Shown here one piece after another: positions 8,216 to 15,718 of a stretch of DNA of 26,646 nucleotides (positions are counted from its first letter, which is position 1; every line of letters begins with the position of its first letter). The notes below the pieces were generated by a model, which made no database searches, was not told where the DNA came from, and saw only the letters and a program-made list of their open reading frames with translations. Source of the DNA: Gammaproteobacteria bacterium (GTDB lineage: Bacteria; Pseudomonadota; Gammaproteobacteria; UBA6429; Thiohalophilaceae); the NCBI GenBank assembly GCA_024641445.1, contig JAHEDA010000005.1, positions 1 through 26,646 of the forward strand. The letters are read 5' to 3'. A program made the translations under genes and the position numbers.

Positions 8216-9250
8216 TCAGTCGGGCAGGGAATAGGGCAGTTCACACACCTTGAGTGGGCTGTCATGCCCCGATAACCACAGAGGACTCTCAAGGGCCGTA
8301 TCCTGCAGCACCGCCAAGATATCCTGACCACCTATGGCGGAGAATGCCGCATTCACGACCTTCCCGACACCCTGTGTCGTCTCACCCTCGCCGAGTATCT
8401 CATCACCAGCGGTAATCGGTTGCTTACCTGTGTAGTGCAGGTGATAGAGGCGTCGCTTTAACTTGCCGAGATACTGCGTGCGGGCGACGATCTCCTGGCC
8501 GGGATAACAGCCTTTCTTGAAACTGACGCCATTGAGTGCATGGAGATTGAGCATTTGTGGAACAAAGGTATCCATGATGGCGAGTGTGACGGTAGGCAGA
8601 CCACTTATGATGTCGAGGTCCTCCCAGGCCTGATAACCGACTGTTCGTGCGGTTTTTGCCAATTTTTCCCAGGCTTCAATCATCGCGGTGGTGGGGCCGT
8701 GGAGTTCATAACGGGGGAGAGGACCCGGAATTCGAACCAGGGTGATTGCACCGCTCTGGCGCACATCATCGACATTAGGGGGGCAATCCCCGAAGAGACC
8801 AGCGAGCCACTCCCCTGCATCGGGGCCACTGACACCAATACGGCAATACTCGTCACTCGCGTCGCTAAGGACCACCTGGCTACGAAGGACAAACATGCGC
8901 AGTCGTTGCAGGGTAGACGCGAGAACCTCAAACGGTAGTTCCATCAAATAGACATCATCGCGCTGAAACAGGCGAAAGCTTGCTAATACCCGGCCCTTGG
9001 GGCTGCAATAGGCATTTAGCTGGCTGGATTGTGGGCTGATGTTTTTTAAGTCGTTGGTTAACTGACCCTGCAGAAACGCAGTTGCGTCTGCCCCGGCTAC
9101 ACTAATTAAGCCTTGGTGTGACAGATCACAGATTACCCTTTCCTTCTGGGCCGACTGCGCCTCTCCGGTGGCATCGGTAAAGGCCTGGACGCGCTGATTG
9201 GCGATTCTTGCACCAATCTTTGCAAGATGCTCCTGCCATGCTGTGTTCAT
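8216..9250 (-). CDS. ygfZ: Folate-binding iron-sulfur cluster factor YgfZ
   Basis: YgfZ is a tetrahydrofolate-dependent protein of the aminomethyltransferase (GcvT) fold that helps make or repair Fe-S clusters in some enzymes. It has 344 residues. The family signature KGCYPGQEIVARTQYLGK is present, with the conserved cysteine at 248. The start ATG (complement of 9248-9250) has a GGAG six bases upstream. It is transcribed away from the sdh operon, whose SdhB carries three Fe-S clusters. In E. coli ygfZ also neighbours sdhE-ygfX divergently, so the association appears conserved with sdhCDAB sitting between. The functional link to Sdh is inference. Confidence 0.93.
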   Translation of the reverse strand: MNTAWQEHLAKIGARIANQRVQAFTDATGEAQSAQKERVICDLSHQGLISVAGADATAFLQGQLTNDLKNISPQSSQLNAYCSPKGRVLASFRLFQRDDVYLMELPFEVLASTLQRLRMFVLRSQVVLSDASDEYCRIGVSGPDAGEWLAGLFGDCPPNVDDVRQSGAITLVRIPGPLPRYELHGPTTAMIEAWEKLAKTARTVGYQAWEDLDIISGLPTVTLAIMDTFVPQMLNLHALNGVSFKKGCYPGQEIVARTQYLGKLKRRLYHLHYTGKQPITAGDEILGEGETTQGVGKVVNAAFSAIGGQDILAVLQDTALESPLWLSGHDSPLKVCELPYSLPD

Positions 9251-9346
9251 AGTGACTCCAAATGACTACGCTCAATGTCCGGGATGATGCCAGTAATTCC
9301 AACGGGGTGAAACGCCTGGACAGATAAATATACCTTGGTAGTTGAA

Positions 9347-9366
9347 AGGCCGAGGTTTGGCGGCCT
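9347..9366. repeat. Inverted repeat upstream of sdhC
   Basis: AGGCCG (9347-9352) and CGGCCT (9361-9366) form a perfect 6-base inverted repeat with an 8-base spacer. It overlaps the possible -35 of sdhC, so it could be a small operator or a weak hairpin. There is no T-run, so I do not read it as a terminator. Confidence 0.4.
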
Positions 9367-9385
9367 CACCATCTTGCGCTACACT
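9357..9385 (+). promoter_or_regulatory. Candidate sdh operon promoter
   Basis: TTGGCG (9357-9362) and TACACT (9380-9385) each match the sigma-70 consensus at four of six positions and are 17 bases apart. Transcription would start around 9391-9393, only a few bases before the sdhC ATG at 9395. No Shine-Dalgarno sequence precedes that ATG, which agrees with a near-leaderless message. The match is moderate and untested. Confidence 0.3.
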
Positions 9386-9394
9386 CAACCCACA

Positions 9395-9781
9395 ATGACA
9401 ATAAAGACCCAACGACCCCGCTATCTCAATCTACTGAAGATTCGATTACCTATTACCGGGGTAGCCTCCATCTTGCATCGCCTCAGTGGTGTCCTGTTGG
9501 TCGTGGCCATCCCATTCATTATTTACGGGCTGGCGCTGTCCTTGCGTAGCGCAGAAGACTTGGCTCGATTGGAAATCTGGATCAATTCAGCCTGGATGCG
9601 CATGGTCATGCCGCTGTGGGTGTGGGCGATTACGCATCACCTGCTCACGGGCATACGTTTTCTTCTGATGGACATCGGCATTGGTCAAGGCCTTGCAGCG
9701 GCGCGCCTGAGTGCATGGTGGGTGAGCGCGATTGCCGGGACGGTCTTTTTGCTTGTTCTGTTTAGAGGTGTCGTCCTATGA
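9395..9781 (+). CDS. sdhC: Succinate dehydrogenase cytochrome b556 subunit
   Basis: One of two membrane anchors of complex II, binding heme b and ubiquinone. Starting at the ATG at 9395 gives 128 residues opening MTIKTQRPRYLNLLKIRLP, which matches the family; a TTG further up (9335) would add an unrelated tail. Three membrane helices are visible (about 33-50, 70-92, 105-125). S25 and R29 in SILHRLSG correspond to the quinone-site Ser27 and Arg31 of E. coli, and H82 (HHLLTGIR) to heme ligand His84. The second histidine of the usual GIRH motif is Phe here. No ribosome binding site is apparent. The stop overlaps the sdhD start (ATGA). Confidence 0.93.
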   Translation: MTIKTQRPRYLNLLKIRLPITGVASILHRLSGVLLVVAIPFIIYGLALSLRSAEDLARLEIWINSAWMRMVMPLWVWAITHHLLTGIRFLLMDIGIGQGLAAARLSAWWVSAIAGTVFLLVLFRGVVL

Positions 9782-10122
9782 GTGGCTGGCGTGCGCATGG
9801 CATGCGGGCCTGGTTGATGCAGCGCTTGACCGCGGTTTATGTTGCCCTGTTTTTTGTCTCAATGTTGTTGCTGTTTGTCTTGCACCCATTTGCAGATTAT
9901 GCGAGTTGGCGTCAATTTATGTCGATGCCCGTGGTTAATATCGCGACGGTCTTTTTCTTTCTTGGATTGATCTATCACGCCTGGGTTGGCCTGCGCGATG
10001 TCGTGATTGATTACATTTCCCAGTTTACCCTGCGCATGATTACGCTGATGGTGGTAACCCTGTCGCTTATTGCGTTAGGTATATGGGCCTTTATGGTTCT
10101 TGTAACGGTCGTGGCGCTATGA
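9778..10122 (+). CDS. sdhD: Succinate dehydrogenase membrane anchor subunit
   Basis: Second membrane anchor of complex II, 114 residues with three predicted helices (about 18-37, 52-73, 84-112). H67 in HAWVGLRDVVIDY aligns with heme ligand His71 of E. coli SdhD, and D78-Y79 with Asp82-Tyr83 at the quinone site, with identical spacing. The start overlaps the sdhC stop and the stop overlaps the sdhA start, each by the ATGA pattern, so the three are translationally coupled. Confidence 0.93.
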   Translation: MSGWRAHGMRAWLMQRLTAVYVALFFVSMLLLFVLHPFADYASWRQFMSMPVVNIATVFFFLGLIYHAWVGLRDVVIDYISQFTLRMITLMVVTLSLIALGIWAFMVLVTVVAL

Positions 10123-11879
10123 ATCTACCCAGACGAAAATTTGATGCCCTGGTTATTGGTGCCGGTGGAGCGGGACTACGTGCCGCCCTTCAGCTGGCTG
10201 AGGCAGATGCCAATGTTGCCGTTGTATCCAAAGTGTTTCCCACACGTTCTCATACCGTTGCCGCACAAGGCGGCATGAATGCCGCCCTGGCCAATGTGTT
10301 ACCCGATAACTGGCATTGGCACATGTATGACACGGTCAAGGGGAGTGATTATCTTGGTGATCAGGATGCGATTGAATACATGTGTCGTGCCGCCTCACAT
10401 CTTGTAATTGAGCTGGAACACGCCGGGGTGCCCTTTACACGACTGGATAACGGCAAGATTTATCAGCGCCCATTCGGTGGTCAGAGTCAGAATTTTGGTG
10501 GTGCCCAGGCGGCGCGTACCTGTGCCGCGGCAGATCGCACCGGGCATGCCATATTGCACACGCTCTATCAACAGAATATCCATGCCAAGACCTCCTTCTT
10601 CGATGAATACTTTGCGATCGATCTGATTAAGGATGATGAGGGGTACATCATCGGGGCCCTGGTGCTGGAGATCGAGACGGGTGAGCCACTCTTGATCGAG
10701 GCCAAGACGACTCTACTTGCCACCGGTGGAGCCGGGCAGATATTTCGTACCAATACCAACGCTCGGATCAATACCGGTGATGGCATGGCGATGGCGCTAC
10801 GTGCAGGCGTCCCTTTGCAGGATATGGAATTTTTTCAGTTTCATCCGACGGGTATTGCCGGCAGGGGGATGCTCATCACCGAGGGTGCTCGCGGTGAGGG
10901 TGGTTATCTCGTCAATTGTGAAGGTGAACGTTTCATGGAACGTTACGCCCCAAATGCCAAGGACCTGGCCAGTCGTGACGTGGTAAGCCGGGCAATCTCC
11001 ACCGAGGTGCGGGAGGGGCGTGGTTGTGGCCCCAACAAAGATTATGTCTATCTGAAAGTGAGTCATTTGGGACGGGAGGTGCTGGATCAACGCCTGCCAG
11101 CCATCTCAGAAATGGTCCGAACCTTTTTGCATATTGATCCCGCTGAAGAACCTATCCCGATCTATCCGACAGCTCACTACACCATGGGCGGCATCCCTAC
11201 CAATCGCTTCGGCCAGGTAGTGGTGCCGGTGGATAATGGCGAAGAGGCAATGCCAGGGTTATATGCCGCAGGCGAGTGCGCCTGTGTTTCGGTGCACGGC
11301 GCCAATCGACTTGGCGGAAATTCGCTATTGGATATTGTGGTGTTCGGGCGCGCCGCAGGAAATCACATTATCGACTTCCTCAAGGAAAACCGTTATCACC
11401 GCCCGATGAATTCCGAGAGTCTGGAACGTGCCTTGGCGCATTTGGCCCGGTGGGATCAACAGGGCAAGGGTGAGACCATTAGTGGTCTTCGAGATGCGTT
11501 GCAGGCGACAATGGAAAAATACTGCGGCGTCTTTCGAACCGAAGAGGTGTTACGCGAAGGTCTGGGTAAGGTATTGGAGATCGAACAGCGCTTGCAACAT
11601 GTCCGTTTACAGGACCACAGCAAGATATTCAATACGGCGCGGATCGAGGCGCTGGAGTTGGAAAATCTTATGGATGTTGCCATCGCGACGGTTGCGTCTG
11701 CCCTGGCACGCCAGGAGAGTCGGGGGGCGCATTCTCGAATCGATTTTCCTGCGCGGGATGATCAACACTGGTTGAAACACTCGTTGTTCTTTAAAGAAAA
11801 CCGCCGTCTGGATTACAAACCGGTGCGCATGAAACCGCTCACTGTTGAGAGTTTTCCGCCCAAGGTTAGAGTGTACTGA
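10119..11879 (+). CDS. sdhA: Succinate dehydrogenase flavoprotein subunit
   Basis: Catalytic subunit that oxidises succinate to fumarate and passes electrons through FAD to SdhB. The ATG at 10119, overlapping the sdhD stop, gives 586 residues (E. coli 588); a start 36 bases upstream adds residues unlike the family. The FAD-binding GAGGAGLRA lies at 14-22, and H45 in TRSHTVAAQGG is the covalent FAD attachment site. Later come the substrate-site elements QFHPTGI, the ASRDVVSRA arginine, HYTMGGI and GANRLGGNSLLD. SdhE, encoded three genes downstream, is the factor that promotes this flavination. Cytoplasmic face of the membrane. Confidence 0.98.
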   Translation: MNLPRRKFDALVIGAGGAGLRAALQLAEADANVAVVSKVFPTRSHTVAAQGGMNAALANVLPDNWHWHMYDTVKGSDYLGDQDAIEYMCRAASHLVIELEHAGVPFTRLDNGKIYQRPFGGQSQNFGGAQAARTCAAADRTGHAILHTLYQQNIHAKTSFFDEYFAIDLIKDDEGYIIGALVLEIETGEPLLIEAKTTLLATGGAGQIFRTNTNARINTGDGMAMALRAGVPLQDMEFFQFHPTGIAGRGMLITEGARGEGGYLVNCEGERFMERYAPNAKDLASRDVVSRAISTEVREGRGCGPNKDYVYLKVSHLGREVLDQRLPAISEMVRTFLHIDPAEEPIPIYPTAHYTMGGIPTNRFGQVVVPVDNGEEAMPGLYAAGECACVSVHGANRLGGNSLLDIVVFGRAAGNHIIDFLKENRYHRPMNSESLERALAHLARWDQQGKGETISGLRDALQATMEKYCGVFRTEEVLREGLGKVLEIEQRLQHVRLQDHSKIFNTARIEALELENLMDVAIATVASALARQESRGAHSRIDFPARDDQHWLKHSLFFKENRRLDYKPVRMKPLTVESFPPKVRVY

Positions 11880-11888
11880 GGACTCGGC

Positions 11889-12605
11889 ATGCCAATACAC
11901 AAACAGACCATGCGTTTTAGTATTTATCGCTTCAACCCGGAAACCGACTCCAGTCCACAGATGCAGGAGTACGTGTTGGAGAATGTTGAGCGTGGAATGA
12001 TGTTGCGAGACGCCTTGCTGCGGATAAAGTCTATTGATGAAAGTTTTAGCTTTCGTCATTCCTGCGGTGAAGGAGTGTGTGGTTCCGATGCTTTAAATAT
12101 TAATGGTCGAAATGGCCTCGCCTGTATTACTCCACTGGCAGAGTTGAGTGAGCCGGTCGAGGTGCGACCGTTGCCGGGGATGCCGGTAATCCGCGACCTC
12201 GTGGTGGATATGAGCCAGTTTTATCATCACTATCGTGCCGTAAAGCCGTATTTGATCGTGCACGACCCCGAGCCGGAGACAGAGTATCTACAGACTCCAC
12301 AGGAACGGGATCGGCTGGATGGTCTCTATGAATGTATCTTATGCGGTTGCTGTACGACATCCTGCCCATCTTTCTGGTGGAACCCGGATAAGTTTCGTGG
12401 CCCTGCAGCGTTGTTGCAGGCCTATCGTTTTCTTGCCGATAGTCGGGATCAGGCAACGGCAGAACGACTTGAGGACCTGGATGGTCCTTATCGTATGTTT
12501 CGCTGTCATACCATCATGAATTGCGTCAACGTCTGTCCCAAGGGACTGAACCCCTCCAAGGCCATCCATGGCATCAAGAAGATGATGCTAAAAGAAATGG
12601 TCTAA
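11889..12605 (+). CDS. sdhB: Succinate dehydrogenase iron-sulfur subunit
   Basis: Carries electrons from SdhA to the quinone site through three clusters. It has 238 residues, equal to E. coli SdhB, with the ligands at the same numbers: C59, C64, D67 and C79 of the [2Fe-2S] site (Asp replaces one Cys, as in E. coli), C149, C152, C155 and C159 in CILCGCCTTSC, and C206, C212 and C216 in CHTIMNCVNVC. W164 and H207 near the quinone site are also kept. The gene begins nine bases after sdhA. Confidence 0.98.
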   Translation: MPIHKQTMRFSIYRFNPETDSSPQMQEYVLENVERGMMLRDALLRIKSIDESFSFRHSCGEGVCGSDALNINGRNGLACITPLAELSEPVEVRPLPGMPVIRDLVVDMSQFYHHYRAVKPYLIVHDPEPETEYLQTPQERDRLDGLYECILCGCCTTSCPSFWWNPDKFRGPAALLQAYRFLADSRDQATAERLEDLDGPYRMFRCHTIMNCVNVCPKGLNPSKAIHGIKKMMLKEMV

Positions 12606-12622
12606 TCTGGTCATTAACGAGG

Positions 12623-12871
12623 ATGAGCAACAAAGATCAGCAGCGCTTGGCCTGGCAGTGTCGACGTGGGATGCTGGAGCTTGACCTGATGCTGCAGGGA
12701 TTTGTAGATCGATGCTATGGTGATCTTAGTGAACGACAGCGGCAGACATTTGAAGAGCTGCTGAAGACCCCTGATCAATTATTACTCGACTATTTGATGG
12801 GACGCACGGTCCCCTTTGATAAGGATATCGCCGATGTTGCGCGTCGGATTCGGGATAACGCAGCGTTTTAG
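12623..12871 (+). CDS. sdhE: FAD assembly factor SdhE
   Basis: Small protein that promotes covalent attachment of FAD to SdhA (and FrdA where present). The ATG at 12623 gives 82 residues (MSNKDQQRLAWQ...), matching the E. coli protein of 88; a longer reading frame from 12521 overlaps sdhB and adds a non-family tail. The key RGxxE motif is R15-G16-M17-L18-E19 in CRRGMLELD. A GAGG touches the start codon, too close to be a good ribosome site, so coupling to sdhB (17 bases away) is likely. The 3' end overlaps ygfX by 38 bases. Older databases call this family CptB antitoxin or YgfY. Confidence 0.92.
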   Translation: MSNKDQQRLAWQCRRGMLELDLMLQGFVDRCYGDLSERQRQTFEELLKTPDQLLLDYLMGRTVPFDKDIADVARRIRDNAAF

Positions 12872-13250
12872 ACCTATACCACCTCGTCATGTTTTCGTGC
12901 TATCTACCTTGTTACATGGTTTGGCTGCCTTAACGTTACTCTCTCCGATGATGATCGCATACGATCTTCGTACTGTAATGATAGTGATACTCGGTTTGAA
13001 TCTATGGCGGCAGTGGCGAAGAGGTCGAGATAGTGTCGTCGAGGTGGTTTGGCATGCGCCGGATCACTGGCAGCTACGCGACATACATGACAGCGTGGCG
13101 TCTGGTCAGTTGCTATCGACGAGTGTCATCTTGCCCTGGCTAGCGGTACTACGCTTTAGATTACCTTCAGGGTATCGGCACACGCTGATGATACTGCCGT
13201 GGGAGCATCAACGACAGGCCTTACGGCGATTGTATGTTGCCCTGCGGTAA
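12834..13250 (+). CDS. ygfX: YgfX-family membrane protein
   Basis: About 138 residues from the ATG at 12834; a TTG at 12816 would add six. Two membrane helices occupy roughly residues 22-58 (VFVLSTLLHGLAALTLLSPM and YDLRTVMIVILGLNLW), followed by a soluble, basic C-terminal part with several Trp. This layout, and the position overlapping the end of sdhE, match YgfX (CptA) of E. coli. Sequence similarity within the family is low, so the call relies on architecture and context. In E. coli overproduction affects cell shape and it was described as a toxin; its normal role is unclear. It ends 20 bases before the convergent nadB stop. Confidence 0.7.
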   Translation: MLRVGFGITQRFRPIPPRHVFVLSTLLHGLAALTLLSPMMIAYDLRTVMIVILGLNLWRQWRRGRDSVVEVVWHAPDHWQLRDIHDSVASGQLLSTSVILPWLAVLRFRLPSGYRHTLMILPWEHQRQALRRLYVALR

Positions 13251-13270
13251 GTCATCGATGCAAGATGGGG

Positions 13271-14869
13271 TTAGCCTGCGAAATTGGGTGGTACCAGGAC
13301 CGTATTGTGGCTGGGATTAAGGTTATCTGTAGTTGGATAGTCGAGAGTGAAGTGCAGTCCTCGACTCTCCTTGCGTTGCATCGCCGATTGAATAATCAGA
13401 TCCGCAACCACGGTCAGATTGCGCAATTCCAGCAAATCATTCGTAACACGGAAGTTGCCATAGTATTCCTCAATCTCACCTAGCAACAGATCGACCCGGC
13501 GCTTGGCCCGTTGTAGACGCTTGTTGGTCCGTACAATCCCAACGTAGTCCCACATAAAACGCCGCAGTTCGTGCCAGTTGTGTGTGACCACAACCTCCTC
13601 ATCAGAGTCCGTTACACGACTCTCATCCCATTCCGGGATATTGATTTCAAACGTGTCGGGGGAGGACTGTTGCAGTATGTCCTTGCAGGCGGCCTCGGCA
13701 AAAACCAGGCACTCAAGCAGGGAGTTGCTGGCCATGCGATTGGCACCGTGCAGGCCCGTAAAGGCCACTTCACCGATGGCATAAAGCCCACTGACATCCG
13801 TGGCGCCGTGCAGATCGGTTACGACTCCACCACAGGTGTAGTGGGCGGCGGGTACGACCGGGATGGGTTCCTGAGTGATGTCGTAACCAAATTCCTTGCA
13901 GCGCTGATAGATGGTGGGGAAGTGTTTCAGGATAAAGTCTTTGGGCCGATGACTGATATCCAACAGTACATAATCGGTGCCCAGGCGCTTCATCTCATGG
14001 TCGATGGCCCTGGCAACGATATCTCGTGGGGCAAGTTCCTCGCGGGCATCAAAATCCTGCATAAATCGTCGCCCATCGGGCAACAATAACCTCCCGCCTT
14101 CGCCACGAATTGCCTCGGTAATGAGAAAGGATTTGGCCTTTGGGTGATAAAGGCAGGTGGGATGAAACTGATTGAATTCCAGATTCGCGACCCGACAACC
14201 CGCACGCCAGGCCATGGCTATGCCATCACCCGTGGCGGTGTCGGGATTGGTGGTATAGAGATAGACCTTGCTGGCGCCCCCGGTAGCCAGGACGACATAG
14301 CGGGAACGAAATACCTTCACTCGGGTCGAAGTGCGGTCAAGGATATAGGCCCCAAGGCAACGGTTGCTGGTATGGCCAAGCTTCCTGCCGGTAATGAGGT
14401 CCACGGCAATGTGATCTTCGTAGACCGTGATGTTCGGGTGATTGCGGACCCGTGCCTCGAGCGTTGTCTGTACTGCCTGGCCGGTGGCATCGGCGGCGTG
14501 GACGATGCGACGATGGGAGTGTCCGCCCTCTCGGGTCAGGTGGTAGCTTGAGCCGTCATCACTCCTGTCAAAAGGGACACCTTGACGGATGAGCCAGTCT
14601 ATATTTTCCTTGCCATGTTTTACGGTAAAGCGGACGGCGTTGCTGTCACAGAGCCCGGCACCCGCCGTTAGGGTATCCTGGATGTGGTCTTCAATGCTGT
14701 CCTCTTTATCCAGGACGGCGGCGATACCACCCTGGGCGTAGCGGGTATTACCCTCGCGCAGAGGGCCTTTGCTGATCAGTGCAACCTTAAGATTGTCGGC
14801 GACACGCAAGGCAAGGCTGAGCCCTGCGGCACCACCACCAATTACGAGTACGTCGGTTGTTTCCTGCAT
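13271..14869 (-). CDS. nadB: L-aspartate oxidase
   Basis: FAD enzyme that oxidises L-aspartate to iminoaspartate, the first step of de novo NAD synthesis; NadA, the partner, is not in the window. It has 532 residues (E. coli 540). The FAD-binding GGGAAG is at 11-16, then RYAQGGIAAV, the FNQFHPTCL substrate loop, EAIRGEGGR, APRDIVARA and HYTCGGV, as in the SdhA/FrdA superfamily, but without the covalent-FAD histidine motif of SdhA (RYAQGG replaces RSHTVAAQGG). The start ATG (complement of 14867-14869) lacks a purine-rich ribosome site. Divergent from rpoE, as in E. coli. Confidence 0.96.
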   Translation of the reverse strand: MQETTDVLVIGGGAAGLSLALRVADNLKVALISKGPLREGNTRYAQGGIAAVLDKEDSIEDHIQDTLTAGAGLCDSNAVRFTVKHGKENIDWLIRQGVPFDRSDDGSSYHLTREGGHSHRRIVHAADATGQAVQTTLEARVRNHPNITVYEDHIAVDLITGRKLGHTSNRCLGAYILDRTSTRVKVFRSRYVVLATGGASKVYLYTTNPDTATGDGIAMAWRAGCRVANLEFNQFHPTCLYHPKAKSFLITEAIRGEGGRLLLPDGRRFMQDFDAREELAPRDIVARAIDHEMKRLGTDYVLLDISHRPKDFILKHFPTIYQRCKEFGYDITQEPIPVVPAAHYTCGGVVTDLHGATDVSGLYAIGEVAFTGLHGANRMASNSLLECLVFAEAACKDILQQSSPDTFEINIPEWDESRVTDSDEEVVVTHNWHELRRFMWDYVGIVRTNKRLQRAKRRVDLLLGEIEEYYGNFRVTNDLLELRNLTVVADLIIQSAMQRKESRGLHFTLDYPTTDNLNPSHNTVLVPPNFAG

Positions 14870-14940
14870 CAGGGGATGGGGTCTTGTCTTTATGGGTTTA
14901 GAATATGATTAAGTTACTGAGTACAAGCCTTAATGATTGC

Positions 14941-14970
14941 ATTGTATAAAAAGTAAAATTTCTTTAATAT
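14941..14970. promoter_or_regulatory. AT-rich divergent promoter region, nadB / rpoE
   Basis: Toward rpoE, TTGTAT (14942-14947) and TAATAT (14965-14970) are 17 bases apart. Toward nadB, the complement of 14941-14946 reads TACAAT, a good -10 without a convincing -35. Both are guesses from hexamers in a markedly AT-rich patch between divergent genes. Confidence 0.25.
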
Positions 14971-15040
14971 TCAATTGGTAAGCAGGTCATATGTCAGGAC
15001 ATACATAATAGCCACATGAAAAACCATGCCCTACAGCGCC

Positions 15041-15068
15041 GAACTCTTAGTCGACAAGCTTGTCATAA
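15041..15068 (+). promoter_or_regulatory. Candidate sigma-E (RpoE/AlgU) autoregulated promoter
   Basis: GAACTC (15041-15046) resembles the GAACTT -35 of RpoE-type sigma factors, and TCATAA (15063-15068), 16 bases later, resembles the TCAAA/TCTGA -10. It lies about 50 bases before the rpoE ATG, where E. coli and Pseudomonas have a self-activated promoter. A perfect 12-base palindrome, GACAAGCTTGTC (15053-15064), fills the spacer and touches the -10. Confidence 0.45.
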
Positions 15069-15121
15069 AGACTGGAAATTGAGCAACTTATTATTTGATC
15101 AGGCCGGGACCGTATTTTGTA

Positions 15122-15697
15122 ATGAGTGAACAGGTCCTGGATCAGGAACTCGTCGAGCGAGTCCAGCACGGTGACAAATCAGCTTTTGATCTGCTGGTGC
15201 GGAAGTATCAGCATCGGGTTATGAAGGTACTTGCTCGTTATGTGCGTGACAATGACGAGGTAATGGACCTTGCCCAGGAAACCTTTATTAAGGCCTATCG
15301 GGCCATGGCAAATTTTCGCGGCGATAGCGCCTTCTATACTTGGCTTTATCGGATTGCAATCAACACAGCCAAGAATTTTCTGATGTCACAAAACCGACGG
15401 CCGATACATGAGGATGTAGATGCCGAGGGGATCGAGCAGATTACGGGTGATCTTGCGCTACAGGATAATGATTCTCCTGAAAACATTTTGATGAAGGATG
15501 AAGTCGAAAAAGTAATCACCGATACGATTGAAGGGTTACCCGACGATCTGCGTACGGCGATAACTTTGCGAGAACTGGAAGGTATGAGTTATGAAGAGAT
15601 CGCCGAGGCAATGTCCTGTCCTATTGGTACGGTCCGTTCACGTATCTTTCGGGCGCGTGAGGCCATTGATTTAAAACTGCGTCCCCTGTTGGGTTAA
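15122..15697 (+). CDS. rpoE: RNA polymerase sigma-E factor (RpoE / AlgU)
   Basis: ECF sigma factor that directs transcription of envelope-stress genes. The ATG at 15122 gives 191 residues (MSEQVLDQELVERVQHGDKS...), the same length as E. coli RpoE; a TTG at 15095 would add nine. Region 2 runs over about 20-90 with DLAQETFIKAYRA and FYTWLYRIAINTAKN, and region 4 over about 130-185 with LRELEGMSYEEIAEAM and the GTVRSRIFRARE recognition helix. rseA follows 21 bases later, so the sigma and its anti-sigma are co-transcribed. The ribosome site is weak. Confidence 0.97.
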   Translation: MSEQVLDQELVERVQHGDKSAFDLLVRKYQHRVMKVLARYVRDNDEVMDLAQETFIKAYRAMANFRGDSAFYTWLYRIAINTAKNFLMSQNRRPIHEDVDAEGIEQITGDLALQDNDSPENILMKDEVEKVITDTIEGLPDDLRTAITLRELEGMSYEEIAEAMSCPIGTVRSRIFRAREAIDLKLRPLLG

Positions 15698-15718
15698 CGT
15701 TGCAAGAGGTAGCTGGCA

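Noticed and set aside
12623..13250. sdhE-ygfX as a toxin-antitoxin module
   Set aside because: SdhE has the RGxxE flavination motif and the pair ends the sdh operon; the antitoxin name predates the known role of SdhE.
13571..14089. A 172-codon plus-strand frame inside nadB
   Set aside because: Antisense to conserved L-aspartate oxidase sequence; no recognisable domain.
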